Source: Sedimenticola sp. | GTDB lineage: Bacteria > Pseudomonadota > Gammaproteobacteria > Chromatiales > Chromatiaceae | Direction of reading: 5' to 3' | Assembly (NCBI GenBank): GCA_027023915.1 | Contig: JALVUB010000202.1 | Location: forward strand, 1 to 28,033 | DNA: 28,033 bases | Part shown: in pieces, positions 15,131 to 26,106 of the stretch | How the letters are laid out: every line of letters begins with the position of its first letter | Numbering within the stretch: position 1 is the stretch's first letter | Program-made: the position numbers and the translations under genes | The notes under the pieces: generated by a model | What the model saw: only the letters and a program-made list of their open reading frames with translations | Databases searched by the model: none | What the model was told of the DNA's origin: nothing

Positions 15131-15793
15131 TCAAAACTGGAAACGGCGGGGTTCTGGTATCTGTCGCAAGGGGGGCAGGTCGGTTTCGAACAGGTACTCC
15201 TGAACGAATTCGTCATCCCGACGCCTGATGCGCATGGCGTGCATCACCGGCGACTGGCCCACCACCTGGAACAGCCGCCCGCCCGGGGCCAGCACCGCTT
15301 CCAGCGCCGGGTCGTAGAGGGGCATGGAGCCGGTGACCGCCACCACGTCGAACCCTTCCCGGGGAAGCCCTTCCAGAGTGAGGGGGTTGCCGAGGTGGAG
15401 ACGGACATTGTTGATCCCCTGCCGAGCCAGTTTGTCGCCGGCGCTGTCGATGAACGCCTCGTGGATGTCGTAGCTCACCACCGAGTTGCCCAGGGTGGCC
15501 AGACAGGCGGTGACAAAGCCGCTGCCGGTGCCCACCTCGAGGATGTGGTCGGTGGGCCGGATCTCCAGTGCCTGTAGCATGCGCCCTTCCACCTTGGGCT
15601 CCATCATCGCCTCGCCGTGGCCCAGGGGGACGCGCAGATCGGCAAAGGCCAGCTCCCGGTACTCATGGGGCACAAAACGTTCGCGCGGCACCTGCCGCAT
15701 AACCTCCAGCACCCGGTCATCGAATACTTCCCATGGCCGGATTTGTTGTTCGGCCATGTTGTAACGGGCTTTTTCCACGTCGATCACGGTCAT
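15131..15793 (-). CDS. Protein-L-isoaspartate O-methyltransferase family protein (diverged Pcm)
   Basis: A 220-residue class I SAM methyltransferase of the Pcm family. Motif I is LEVGTGSGFVTACLA (about residues 85-99), preceded by RERFVPHEYRELAFADLRVPLGHGEAMMEP. True PCMTs have a T-I-S-Q-P active-site segment after the G-H/Q; here it is replaced by GEAMMEP, so repair of isoaspartate is not certain. The frame extends 10 codons upstream, but the ATG at 15793 has a better leader (AAAGTGAG) and the usual MTVIDVEKARYNMAEQQIRPW start. It is convergent with the waaA-HTH operon (18-bp gap) and divergent from thiC. Family members of this branch often sit near tolC or waaA; no tolC is in view. Confidence 0.85.
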   Translation of the reverse strand: MTVIDVEKARYNMAEQQIRPWEVFDDRVLEVMRQVPRERFVPHEYRELAFADLRVPLGHGEAMMEPKVEGRMLQALEIRPTDHILEVGTGSGFVTACLATLGNSVVSYDIHEAFIDSAGDKLARQGINNVRLHLGNPLTLEGLPREGFDVVAVTGSMPLYDPALEAVLAPGGRLFQVVGQSPVMHAMRIRRRDDEFVQEYLFETDLPPLRQIPEPRRFQF

Positions 15794-15917
15794 GGTCTCA
15801 CTTTCTGGCGGAGGGGCCGCCAAAGGTTAAGGCCAAAACCAGTGACAGACAAGCTGAGAAGGCGTTTTCGTGCCAAAAAACAGGTCAATTATTCAGGATT
15901 TTTCGCCAGTTCCCTTC

Positions 15918-15946
15918 TTGCATTGCAGCGGGCCATTGGCTAACGT
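15918..15946 (+). promoter_or_regulatory. Weak sigma-70-like promoter candidate before thiC
   Basis: TTGCAT (15918-15923), a 17-bp spacer and TAACGT (15941-15946) form a poor match to the -35/-10 consensus 44 bp before the thiC ATG. It is the best pair I see in the 196-bp gap. No TPP riboswitch core is recognisable here. Confidence 0.25.
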
Positions 15947-15989
15947 GGCTCGAAATCCAAGCCGCTCCAAACCAGAGAGAGCCAACACC

Positions 15990-17848
<1,859 letters not shown>

Positions 17849-17852
<4 letters not shown>

Positions 17853-17922
17853 GAGCGGCGTCCTCGCCGCGAACCCGGTATGCCTACGCGCTTTCGTTGT
17901 TCGGCGCGGGGGCGGCCTCCTA
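17849..17922. repeat. REP doublet between convergent thiC and dsbB
   Basis: GTAGGA followed by the perfect hairpin GCGGCG-TCCT-CGCCGC (17855-17870) on the plus strand, and at the other end GGCGGCCTCCTA (17911-17922), the inverted counterpart of TAGGAG(C)GGC. The 5' GTAG and the hairpin followed by GAA resemble the widespread gammaproteobacterial REP type. The thiC stop (TAG, 17850-17852) and the dsbB stop (TAG on the minus strand, 17920-17922) are both within the terminal TAGGAG sequences. As RNA, the hairpins may stop transcription or protect 3' ends from both sides; no T-run is present. Confidence 0.75.
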
Positions 17923-18423
17923 GACGGCTGGACGCTCTTCCCGTGCCAGCAAGATCCCCAGGCTCACTCCCAGCAGCACCAGGAACAACAACAGCGTCCA
18001 GCCCGGGATGCTGATGCCGAAAAGGGTCCAGACGATCTCTCCACAGTCACCGGTCCCCTTGAGCACGTCGGCAATCACCTTCGACAGCGGGTTGTTCTGC
18101 AACATGAATTGCAGTCCCGGGCCGCAGCCCAGACTGTCGGGGTCGGCGAAATATTGCAGCCAGACATGGCGCCCGGCGATGCCGATGCCCGCCAGGCTGG
18201 CCAGGGTGAGCAGCCCGCCATAGACACGGCGGGCAAGGCCCCGAGGGCCGTGGATCAGGCCAATAAGGAAGATCAGCCCGGTGATGATCGCTGCTATCCG
18301 TTGGAAAATGCACAGCGGGCAGGGTTCCAGCCCCAGGTGGTGCTGAAAATAGAAGAGCGCCACCGCCATGGAGGCGGCGCAGATGGCAAAGCCGATGGCA
18401 AAAGGGGCGCGCCCCCGAAACAT
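17920..18423 (-). CDS. dsbB: Disulfide bond formation protein B
   Basis: A 167-residue inner-membrane protein with four hydrophobic helices that reoxidises DsbA and passes electrons to ubiquinone. The first periplasmic pair is C35-P-L-C38 (EPCPLCIFQRIA), and the second pair is C100 (SLGCGPGLQF) and C127 (TGDCGEIVW), at the positions expected for DsbB. The length is normal. The ATG at 18423 shares its A with the stop of the EF-hand gene upstream (TGATG), so the two are coupled. The stop codon lies in a REP hairpin. No dsbA is in the window. Confidence 0.93.
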   Translation of the reverse strand: MFRGRAPFAIGFAICAASMAVALFYFQHHLGLEPCPLCIFQRIAAIITGLIFLIGLIHGPRGLARRVYGGLLTLASLAGIGIAGRHVWLQYFADPDSLGCGPGLQFMLQNNPLSKVIADVLKGTGDCGEIVWTLFGISIPGWTLLLFLVLLGVSLGILLAREERPAV

Positions 18424-18710
18424 CAGCGCTGCTCCCGTTGGCGGCGCATCTGCTCCATGCGCGCCTTCATCTGACGCTCCACCGCCTCGATTTCCGAGCG
18501 GTCAACGGCGCCGTCATGGTTGGCGTCCATCATCTGAAACTGTTTCTCGTAGGGCTTTAGAAACTCGTTCTTGTCCACCTTGCCGTCCTTATTGGCGTCC
18601 AGGCTGTTCATGAAGGAATCGGCCAGCGAAGGGGGCGGCCCGCCGGCCGGCGGTTGTGCCACGGCGGCCAAAGGAAGCAACAAAGCGCCAAGAACAGTAA
18701 TTTTTTTCAT
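18423..18710 (-). CDS. Small exported EF-hand protein
   Basis: A 95-residue protein with an N-terminal signal peptide (MKKITVLGALLLPLAAVAQP, cut probably after AVA at about residue 18). Two canonical calcium-binding EF-hand loops follow: D38-x-N40-x-D42-x-K44-x-D46-x2-E49 (DANKDGKVDKNEF) and D62-x-N64-x-D66-x-A68-x-D70-x2-E73 (DANHDGAVDRSEI). The C-terminal 20 residues are highly charged and helical (RQMKARMEQMRRQREQR). It should be periplasmic. A strong Shine-Dalgarno (GAGGA) precedes the ATG. Its function is unknown; the 1-bp overlap with dsbB places it in one transcript, although the protein has no cysteine for DsbA/B to act on. Confidence 0.87.
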   Translation of the reverse strand: MKKITVLGALLLPLAAVAQPPAGGPPPSLADSFMNSLDANKDGKVDKNEFLKPYEKQFQMMDANHDGAVDRSEIEAVERQMKARMEQMRRQREQR

Positions 18711-18782
18711 TAAATTTTTCCTCTGTTGTTCGGTTACCGGCTACTGCTGCCGAGTGCGGCCAATGGTACACCACCCGGCTCA

Positions 18783-19370
18783 TCAAGTGGCAGCGGCCAG
18801 CTCGGCGATATTGCCCGCCACATGAGAACTCTGCACCTCATAGCCCAACTGGCTGCTCAATTGGTTGGTGGAGAGCACGCCTCGGATCACCTGCTTGCCG
18901 CTTTCTGGGTGTCGTTCCACCACCAGCGCATGCTGGCGGCCCAGGCGCTTGAAGGTTTCCAGCAGGTCGCCCACGTGGGCGTGTTGCAGTTCACAGAAAT
19001 CGATAGCCTCCAGTTTGAGCCGTGGCGTCATGATGTCGCGTACCATAAGCTCTTCCATGCGGCCGCCGTTTTCGGCCACCACCTGCATGGGTTTGGGACC
19101 GTTGAGGTCGTTCATGGTGAGCAGTCCCATCACTTCATGGTACTGGTTGGTGACAAACAGAAGATGAACGCCGCTGGAGAGCATGCGCTCCCGCGCCTGT
19201 TCCAAAGTGGCACAGGGGTTGATGCTGATGGCGGTAACCTTGGTGAAGTCGGTCATCACCTCGATGGCGGGGTCATCCAGTGTGACCCTTTCCTTAAAAG
19301 TTTGCCGGGGTTGGCGGCAGGTGACGTCACTATCGATCATGGTGACGGCAAGGGGGCGATAACTGGACAT
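18783..19370 (-). CDS. CBS-domain protein
   Basis: A 195-residue cytoplasmic protein made mostly of a tandem CBS (Bateman) pair. The first repeat runs from about VMTDFTKVTAISINPCATL through HLLFVTNQYHEVMGLLTMNDL, and the second from VRDIMTPRLKLEAIDFCEL through RQHALVVERHPESGKQVIRGVLS. Such pairs bind adenosine nucleotides and usually regulate a partner. The ATG at 19370 was chosen because GAGGAGG stands 9 bp before it; an upstream ATG at 19400 is less likely. No enzyme domain is fused to it, so the partner is unknown. A 72-bp gap without a visible terminator separates it from the EF-hand gene downstream of it in transcription terms. Confidence 0.85.
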   Translation of the reverse strand: MSSYRPLAVTMIDSDVTCRQPRQTFKERVTLDDPAIEVMTDFTKVTAISINPCATLEQARERMLSSGVHLLFVTNQYHEVMGLLTMNDLNGPKPMQVVAENGGRMEELMVRDIMTPRLKLEAIDFCELQHAHVGDLLETFKRLGRQHALVVERHPESGKQVIRGVLSTNQLSSQLGYEVQSSHVAGNIAELAAAT

Positions 19371-19478
19371 GGTGGTTGTCCTCCTCAAGTGGATCAACAA
19401 GCGCAGGAAATTGCACCATTTTGTTAAAGGAAGCTCTATACTCTGGAAGGATCACATTAAACAGAGCTTAACAAGCGG

Positions 19479-19631
19479 TTGAAAAAACCTGCGGAAAGTT
19501 TTTTCAACATCGCGTTAAGGAAGGTCTGAAAAATTCAGGCCTTCCTCCGGCACATGGATGTGCCGGCAAAAAGCCGCAAACCGTGTCTGCGGCGCGGCGA
19601 CTCTGATAATGCCATGGAAGGCGTTTATCAG
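19479..19631. repeat. Cluster of consecutive hairpins before the GGDEF-EAL gene
   Basis: Five inverted repeats follow one another in a 280-bp gap: TTGAAAAAAC/GTTTTTTCAA (19479-19507, perfect 10 bp), GGAAGGTCTGA/TCAGGCCTTCC (19519-19545), CCGGCACA/TGTGCCGG around TGGA (19547-19566, perfect), GCCGCA/TGCGGC (19573-19593), and CTGATAA/TTATCAG (19603-19631). The first and second contain A/T runs and could act as terminators. The set looks like a dispersed intergenic repeat or a structured leader; no gene is in it. The last hairpin overlaps one possible start of the downstream gene. Confidence 0.55.
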
Positions 19632-19680
19632 GGTTTTCCTTGAGAATAGCCGCTTTTTCGGTAATCAGTCCACGGGTGCT

Positions 19681-21267
19681 ATGGCTAGAGGCAAAAAAAG
19701 GGGCGAGAAGACAGAATCGGCGCGGGAGGGTGCCTTGCCCAAGGCAGTGGTTCCGGCGTTGATCGGGGCCTATCTGCTGCTGATTCTGCTGATCCTCTGG
19801 CACGGCTACCAGATTAAACAATCGGCCGGGGGGGGAGATGGCTCGTCTTTTCTCATCTGGTACGGCGGCGTGCTTCTGGTGGCGCTGTCGGGGTTTGGGC
19901 TGCTCATCTACCTGCTCAGGCGAGGCGCCGACCACTTGGCAGCGCTTGCTTCGGAGCGGGATCAGCTGCGTGAGCGCATTCAGAACCAGAACCTTGTCGA
20001 CAGCCAGACGGGCCTGCCCAACCGGTTGCTGCTGGAAGAGCGGCTCAACCATAAGATCAGTGACGCCAGGCGAGGTGGGCTGCGCTTCATGTTGATGCTG
20101 GTGCGCATCAACGATTTCAAGCGCATCAACAAGGTGCTTGGCTACGAAGTGGGTGACGCGGTTCTGCGTCATCTTGCGAAGAGCCTGGTGGATGGATTGC
20201 GTGAAACCGATACGGTGGCCCGTTTCGATGGGGACGCTTTTGCCGTGCTGGCCGACATCAGCGAGAAGAATCAGGCGGAGATCATCGCCCGCAAGGTGCA
20301 GGATGCGGTGGGCAAGACCATCGATGTGGGTGATTCGCCGGTCACCGTCACCGCCGCCATCGGTGTGGCGGTCTTTCCCGAACAGGGCAATGACGCGCAG
20401 ATGCTGATCGAGAATGCCGACAAGGCGGTGACCCGCGCCCGCCAGGTGGGTGGTCATGCCATCGTCTTTTCGGAAGAGGACACGGCCTCGGGCGTGGATC
20501 GCCTGGCCCTGCTCACCGGGATCAAGGAAGCCATGAGAGAAGGCCATCTGGACATGGTGTTCCAGCCCAAGCTGGCCCTCGTGTCGCCAGAGGCCCACTC
20601 TTTTGAGGCGTTGTTGCGCTGGCACCATCCAGAGTACGGCCTGCTGCCTTCCGATATGTACATTCCTTTGGTGGAACAGACAAGGCACATTCTCGATCTC
20701 ACCCGCTGGACCATAGAGTCCTGCTTCGCCACCCAGAAAGAGCTGATGAAGACCGGTGTCGAAGCCACCATCGCCATCAACATCTCCGCGCGGGTGCTGG
20801 ACGACAACAGCTTTCCCATCTGGGTGGAACGGATGGTGGCCCAATATGGCCTTCAGCCCAGCCATGTCCGTTTCGAGCTGACGGAAAGCGCCATCATGCA
20901 GGATTCAGAACGGGCCCTTCAGGTGCTGTTGCAGCTGGCCGCCATCGGCGTGGGCCTTAGCGTGGATGATTTCGGCGTGGGTCACTCCTCGCTGGCCTAT
21001 CTTTCCCGCCTGGCGGTGGATGAGCTGAAGGTGGACAAGAGCTTTGTCATTAACATGCTCAAGTGGGAGAGCGACCGCACCATCGTCCGCGCCACCATCA
21101 ACCTGGCTCACGATCTGGGATTGAACGTGGTTGCGGAGGGGGTGGAGAATCTCCAACAGGCCACCATGTTGCGCGAAATGGAGTGCGACATGCTCCAGGG
21201 TTATTACGTGAGCCGTCCCCTGTCGCGCGCCCAGTTGCTCAAATGGGCCGCCTCCCGTGCTGCCTGA
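19681..21267 (+). CDS. Membrane GGDEF-EAL protein, probable c-di-GMP phosphodiesterase
   Basis: A 528-residue two-helix membrane protein (helices about 22-42 and 57-79), with only a short loop of about 14 residues between the helices. The GGDEF domain (about 105-265) has DGDAF (residues 183-187) instead of GGDEF, so it lacks the catalytic glutamate and should not make c-di-GMP. The EAL domain (about 280-525) keeps E309-A-L, the NIS asparagine, FELTES, VDDFGVG, the lysine of ELKVDKSF, EGVE and LQGYYVSRPL, so it should cleave c-di-GMP to pGpG. The start is uncertain: ATG 19681 fits the hydrophobic start best but has no clear Shine-Dalgarno; ATG 19609 is an alternative. It stands alone, upstream of two cytochrome genes with their own promoter. 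Confidence 0.88.
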   Translation: MARGKKRGEKTESAREGALPKAVVPALIGAYLLLILLILWHGYQIKQSAGGGDGSSFLIWYGGVLLVALSGFGLLIYLLRRGADHLAALASERDQLRERIQNQNLVDSQTGLPNRLLLEERLNHKISDARRGGLRFMLMLVRINDFKRINKVLGYEVGDAVLRHLAKSLVDGLRETDTVARFDGDAFAVLADISEKNQAEIIARKVQDAVGKTIDVGDSPVTVTAAIGVAVFPEQGNDAQMLIENADKAVTRARQVGGHAIVFSEEDTASGVDRLALLTGIKEAMREGHLDMVFQPKLALVSPEAHSFEALLRWHHPEYGLLPSDMYIPLVEQTRHILDLTRWTIESCFATQKELMKTGVEATIAINISARVLDDNSFPIWVERMVAQYGLQPSHVRFELTESAIMQDSERALQVLLQLAAIGVGLSVDDFGVGHSSLAYLSRLAVDELKVDKSFVINMLKWESDRTIVRATINLAHDLGLNVVAEGVENLQQATMLREMECDMLQGYYVSRPLSRAQLLKWAASRAA

Positions 21268-21280
21268 GGGTGGCTCGCAT

Positions 21281-21310
21281 TTGACCTTCATAAGCATTTT
21301 CTGTTATAAG
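21281..21310 (+). promoter_or_regulatory. Sigma-70-type promoter of the cytochrome c gene
   Basis: TTGACC (21281-21286) and TTATAA (21304-21309), 17 bp apart, or TATAAG at 18 bp. This is a good match to -35/-10 consensus, 66 bp before the cytochrome ATG. A small perfect hairpin, GCCGCC-TCTGG-GGCGGC (21325-21341), lies in the presumed leader. Confidence 0.65.
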
Positions 21311-21375
21311 TTGAGTTTACTCGCGCCGCCTCTGGGGCGGCCTTGTTCGACAACAGTGAACAACGGAGCTGGAAC

Positions 21376-21699
21376 ATGAAGAAACTGATCGTTGCCGCAG
21401 CCGCCATTGCCGGGTTGGCTGCATTTGGTACCGCTTCCGCAGCAGGCGACCTCGCCGCGGGCAAGGCCAAGGCTCAGGCGGTGTGCATTGCCTGCCATGG
21501 CCCCCAGGGCATCAGCAACAACCCCGAATGGCCCAACCTGCGCGGCCAGAAAGCGCAATACATCATCAAGCAGCTCAAGGCCTTCAAGGCGGGCACCCGC
21601 AGCAACCCGCTGATGACCCCCCAGGCCAAGTTGCTGTCCGATCAGGACATCGAGAACGTAGCCGCCTACTGGTCCAGCCTGCCTCTGTGCAACAAGTAA
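21376..21699 (+). CDS. Small periplasmic monohaem cytochrome c (c553/c5-like class I)
   Basis: A 107-residue cytochrome with signal peptide MKKLIVAAAAIAGLAAFGTASA (cleavage after ASA, about residue 22). The haem c site is C37-I-A-C40-H41, and the likely sixth ligand is M80 (NPLMTPQAK). The distal part, LSDQDIENVAAYWSSL, matches the final helix of cytochrome c4/c553-type domains. It resembles one half of the c4-type protein encoded 87 bp downstream, so it probably shares a role in electron transfer to a terminal oxidase or reductase. It has its own promoter, and a terminator hairpin 15 bp after its stop. Confidence 0.9.
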   Translation: MKKLIVAAAAIAGLAAFGTASAAGDLAAGKAKAQAVCIACHGPQGISNNPEWPNLRGQKAQYIIKQLKAFKAGTRSNPLMTPQAKLLSDQDIENVAAYWSSLPLCNK

Positions 21700-21714
21700 C
21701 CGGGCGGACATGAA

Positions 21715-21743
21715 ACGGGGGTGCTGCGGCACCCTCGTTTTTT
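21715..21743 (+). terminator. Rho-independent terminator between the two cytochrome genes
   Basis: Stem ACGGGGGTGC (21715-21724) pairs with GCACCCTCGT (21729-21738), with one G-U pair and loop TGCG, followed by a run of T (21738-21743). It should end or reduce transcription from the first cytochrome gene before the second. Confidence 0.8.
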
Positions 21744-21785
21744 CGGCGATTAATTCAGAATTCGGTAATGTACTTGGAGTTTGCG

Positions 21786-22391
21786 ATGAAAAAGGTGGTA
21801 TGGGTTGCTTCCCTTCTGGCATTGGCTTCCACCGGCGTGGCCCAGGCCGCGGGTGACATGGAAGCCGGCAAGGCCAAGTCGGCCGTCTGTGCGGCCTGTC
21901 ACGGCGCCGACGGCAACGGCAGCGCCAATCCGCTGTTTCCCAAGCTGGCAGGCCAGCATCCCAGGTACATCGTCAAGCAGCTGCGCGACTTCAAAAGCGG
22001 CGCCCGCAAAAACGACACCATGGCGCCCATGGCGGCTTCCCTGAACGACCAGGACATGGAAAATGTGGCAGCCTACTTCTCTTCGCAGGCTCGCAAGGTG
22101 GGCGAGGCGGCCGCTGACAAGGTGGCAGCGGGCGAGCAGATCTATCGCGCCGGCCTGGCCAAGGGGGTGCCTGCCTGCATCGGCTGTCACGGGCCCACCG
22201 GCAGCGGCAACGCGGCGGCTGGTTTCCCCAGCCTGTCGGGCCAGAATGCGGCCTATGTTGCCAAGCAGCTCAAGGCTTTCCGCGAAGGCGAGCGCACCAA
22301 TGACCCCAACGGCATGATGCGGGGCGTTGCCTCGGTAATGAGCGACCACGATATCGAAGCGGTCGCCCAGTACGTGCAGGGGCTCCACTGA
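21786..22391 (+). CDS. Dihaem cytochrome c4
   Basis: A 201-residue periplasmic protein with signal peptide MKKVVWVASLLALASTGVAQA and two class I cytochrome domains. The haem sites are C35-A-A-C38-H39 and C131-I-G-C134-H135. Methionine ligands are probably in NDTMAPMAASL and NGMMRGVASVM. Each half ends in the helix pattern D-x-D-x-E-x-VA-x-Y. Length and layout fit cytochrome c4, an electron carrier towards cbb3- or other terminal oxidases. The start at 21786 has GGAG 8 bp upstream; ATG 21768 is in frame but would precede the signal peptide by six extra residues. It is followed by a strong terminator. Confidence 0.93.
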   Translation: MKKVVWVASLLALASTGVAQAAGDMEAGKAKSAVCAACHGADGNGSANPLFPKLAGQHPRYIVKQLRDFKSGARKNDTMAPMAASLNDQDMENVAAYFSSQARKVGEAAADKVAAGEQIYRAGLAKGVPACIGCHGPTGSGNAAAGFPSLSGQNAAYVAKQLKAFREGERTNDPNGMMRGVASVMSDHDIEAVAQYVQGLH

Positions 22392-22431
22392 AAAACCTCC
22401 TGCTCAGGGCCTAATAGAAGCGTGATTTCGG

Positions 22432-22458
22432 AACCCCGCCAAACTGGCGGGGTTTTTT
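22432..22458 (+). terminator. Rho-independent terminator after the cytochrome c4 gene
   Basis: Stem AACCCCGCC (22432-22440) and GGCGGGGTT (22446-22454), perfect 9 bp with loop AAACT, then a T run to 22458. It lies in the 70-bp gap before the convergent lon gene. In that orientation the hairpin lacks a T-run, so it mainly serves the plus strand. Confidence 0.92.
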
Positions 22459-22460
22459 GT

Positions 22461-24842
<2,382 letters not shown>

Positions 24843-24876
24843 GATGGGTTCTACATGAGGGTGGGCGCAGAATACT

Positions 24877-25656
24877 TCAAATGGCGGCCTTGTTGGCCAG
24901 AGCAACGAACTGTTCCGGCGAAAGCTGTTCCGCCCGCGCGTTGGGGTCGATGTGGCAGGCTTCCAGAGTGTCTGGCGGCAGCAGGCCCTTGAGGGTGTTT
25001 CTCAGGGTCTTGCGTCGCTGGGAAAAGGCCTGGCTCACCAGCCGCGAGAAAAGTTCGAGATCGGCCACCGGCCAGGGCGGCCGGCGATGGGGCGTCAGGC
25101 GCACGAACGCTGATTCCACCTTGGGCGGCGGGCGGAAGGCGCCGGGGCCGATGGCGAACAGCGGTTCAACCTTGCAGCGCACCTGGAGCATCACGCTCAG
25201 CCGCCCGTAGCTTTTGCCGCCGGGGGATGCCGCCATCCGCTCCACCACCTCCCGTTGCAGCATGAAGTGCATGTCCTGGATGCAGTGGGCCTGTTCCAAC
25301 AGATGAAACAGCAAGGGTGTGGAGATGTTGTAAGGGAGGTTGCCAACGATGCGCAGCGGCTTTTTCCCTTCTTGCAAGCCGCAGAAGGAAAAGCGCAGGG
25401 CGTCGGCGTTGTGCAGGCGGAAGTTGGGAGCAGTACCGAACTTTTCCTCCAGCCGGCGTATCAAGTCGCGGTCAAGCTCCACCGCGTCGAGCCGGCAGCC
25501 GGAGGCGAGCAGCCCGGCGGTGATGGCCCCCTGGCCCGGCCCGATCTCCACCAGATGTTCGTCCGCGCCCGGCGCCACGGACCCAAGAATGCGGTTGATG
25601 ATGCCGGGGTCGTGGAGAAAGTTCTGTCCAAAGCGTTTGCGAGGGCGGTGGGCCAC
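24877..25656 (-). CDS. rsmA: 16S rRNA (adenine(1518)-N6/adenine(1519)-N6)-dimethyltransferase RsmA (KsgA)
   Basis: A 259-residue methyltransferase that dimethylates two adjacent adenines in the 3' hairpin of 16S rRNA late in 30S assembly. Signatures are RKRFGQNFLHD at the start, motif I VEIGPGQGAIT (about 36-45), VELDRDLI, the catalytic NLPYN (106-110), and the C-terminal RRKTLRNTLKG. It is slightly shorter than the E. coli protein but complete. The start is GTG at 25656, supported by conservation of the following RPRKRFGQ segment. It is divergent from the small HMA-like gene (128-bp gap) and precedes lon on the minus strand. Confidence 0.96.
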   Translation of the reverse strand: MAHRPRKRFGQNFLHDPGIINRILGSVAPGADEHLVEIGPGQGAITAGLLASGCRLDAVELDRDLIRRLEEKFGTAPNFRLHNADALRFSFCGLQEGKKPLRIVGNLPYNISTPLLFHLLEQAHCIQDMHFMLQREVVERMAASPGGKSYGRLSVMLQVRCKVEPLFAIGPGAFRPPPKVESAFVRLTPHRRPPWPVADLELFSRLVSQAFSQRRKTLRNTLKGLLPPDTLEACHIDPNARAEQLSPEQFVALANKAAI

Positions 25657-25784
25657 GGCCGGATGAAGTCCTTTGTGAAGAATGTTCGAAGGGTACCACT
25701 TCCCCGGATCGACTTGCTTTCTGGCGGTAATGGTCTATTTCTGAAAGTGACCAGAAGCCACATACAACCGGACAGGAGGGTGAG

Positions 25785-26018
25785 ATGGGTAGCTATTGCG
25801 GAGATGTCCTGATCCATATCGACGAACGGCTGGACGATCACGATATCCACACGATCGAGTATAATCTTGGCCAGATCGACGGTGTTTACTGCGCTTGCGT
25901 GCCAGAACGTGCGCGACACCTGCTGTTGGTGGACTATGATCCCGCCGGTGTGGAGGCTGCCGAGCTGCTTCAGCATGTGCGGCGTCATGGCGTGCGCGCG
26001 GCGCTTGTCGGCTTATAA
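25785..26018 (+). CDS. Small protein with a heavy-metal-associated (HMA-like) ferredoxin fold, no metal motif
   Basis: A 77-residue protein. The pattern VLIHIDERLDDHDIHTIEYNLGQIDGVYCACV, then HLLLVDYDPAGVEAAELLQHVRRHG, gives the beta-alpha-beta-beta-alpha-beta order of HMA domains. The GMTCxxC metal motif is absent: its position reads DERLDDHD. Two cysteines occur close together later (YCACV) and might serve instead. There is a strong Shine-Dalgarno (GGAGGGTGAG) just before ATG 25785. It lies between divergent rsmA and miaB. The function is unknown; a role as a metal chaperone is doubtful without the motif. Confidence 0.75.
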   Translation: MGSYCGDVLIHIDERLDDHDIHTIEYNLGQIDGVYCACVPERARHLLLVDYDPAGVEAAELLQHVRRHGVRAALVGL

Positions 26019-26068
26019 GAGCCCTCCTCCAGCAACGGACCCGGGCATGGCGCGGATCGGTTGAAGAT

Positions 26069-26077
26069 TGTTACAAT
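26069..26077 (+). promoter_or_regulatory. Extended -10 promoter candidate before miaB
   Basis: TGTTACAAT carries a TACAAT -10 with the TG extension, 30 bp before the miaB ATG. There is no recognisable -35 box at the right distance. The 88-bp gap before miaB holds nothing else. Confidence 0.35.
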
Positions 26078-26106
26078 TTCCGGCCAGCAACCACATTCAC
26101 GCGCGA

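Noticed and set aside
15854..15859. CTGAGA upstream of thiC, as in the TPP riboswitch
   Set aside because: The partner elements of the TPP core (the ACCC..GAACCTGA and GGGAA parts) are not found in the leader; six bases alone are chance.
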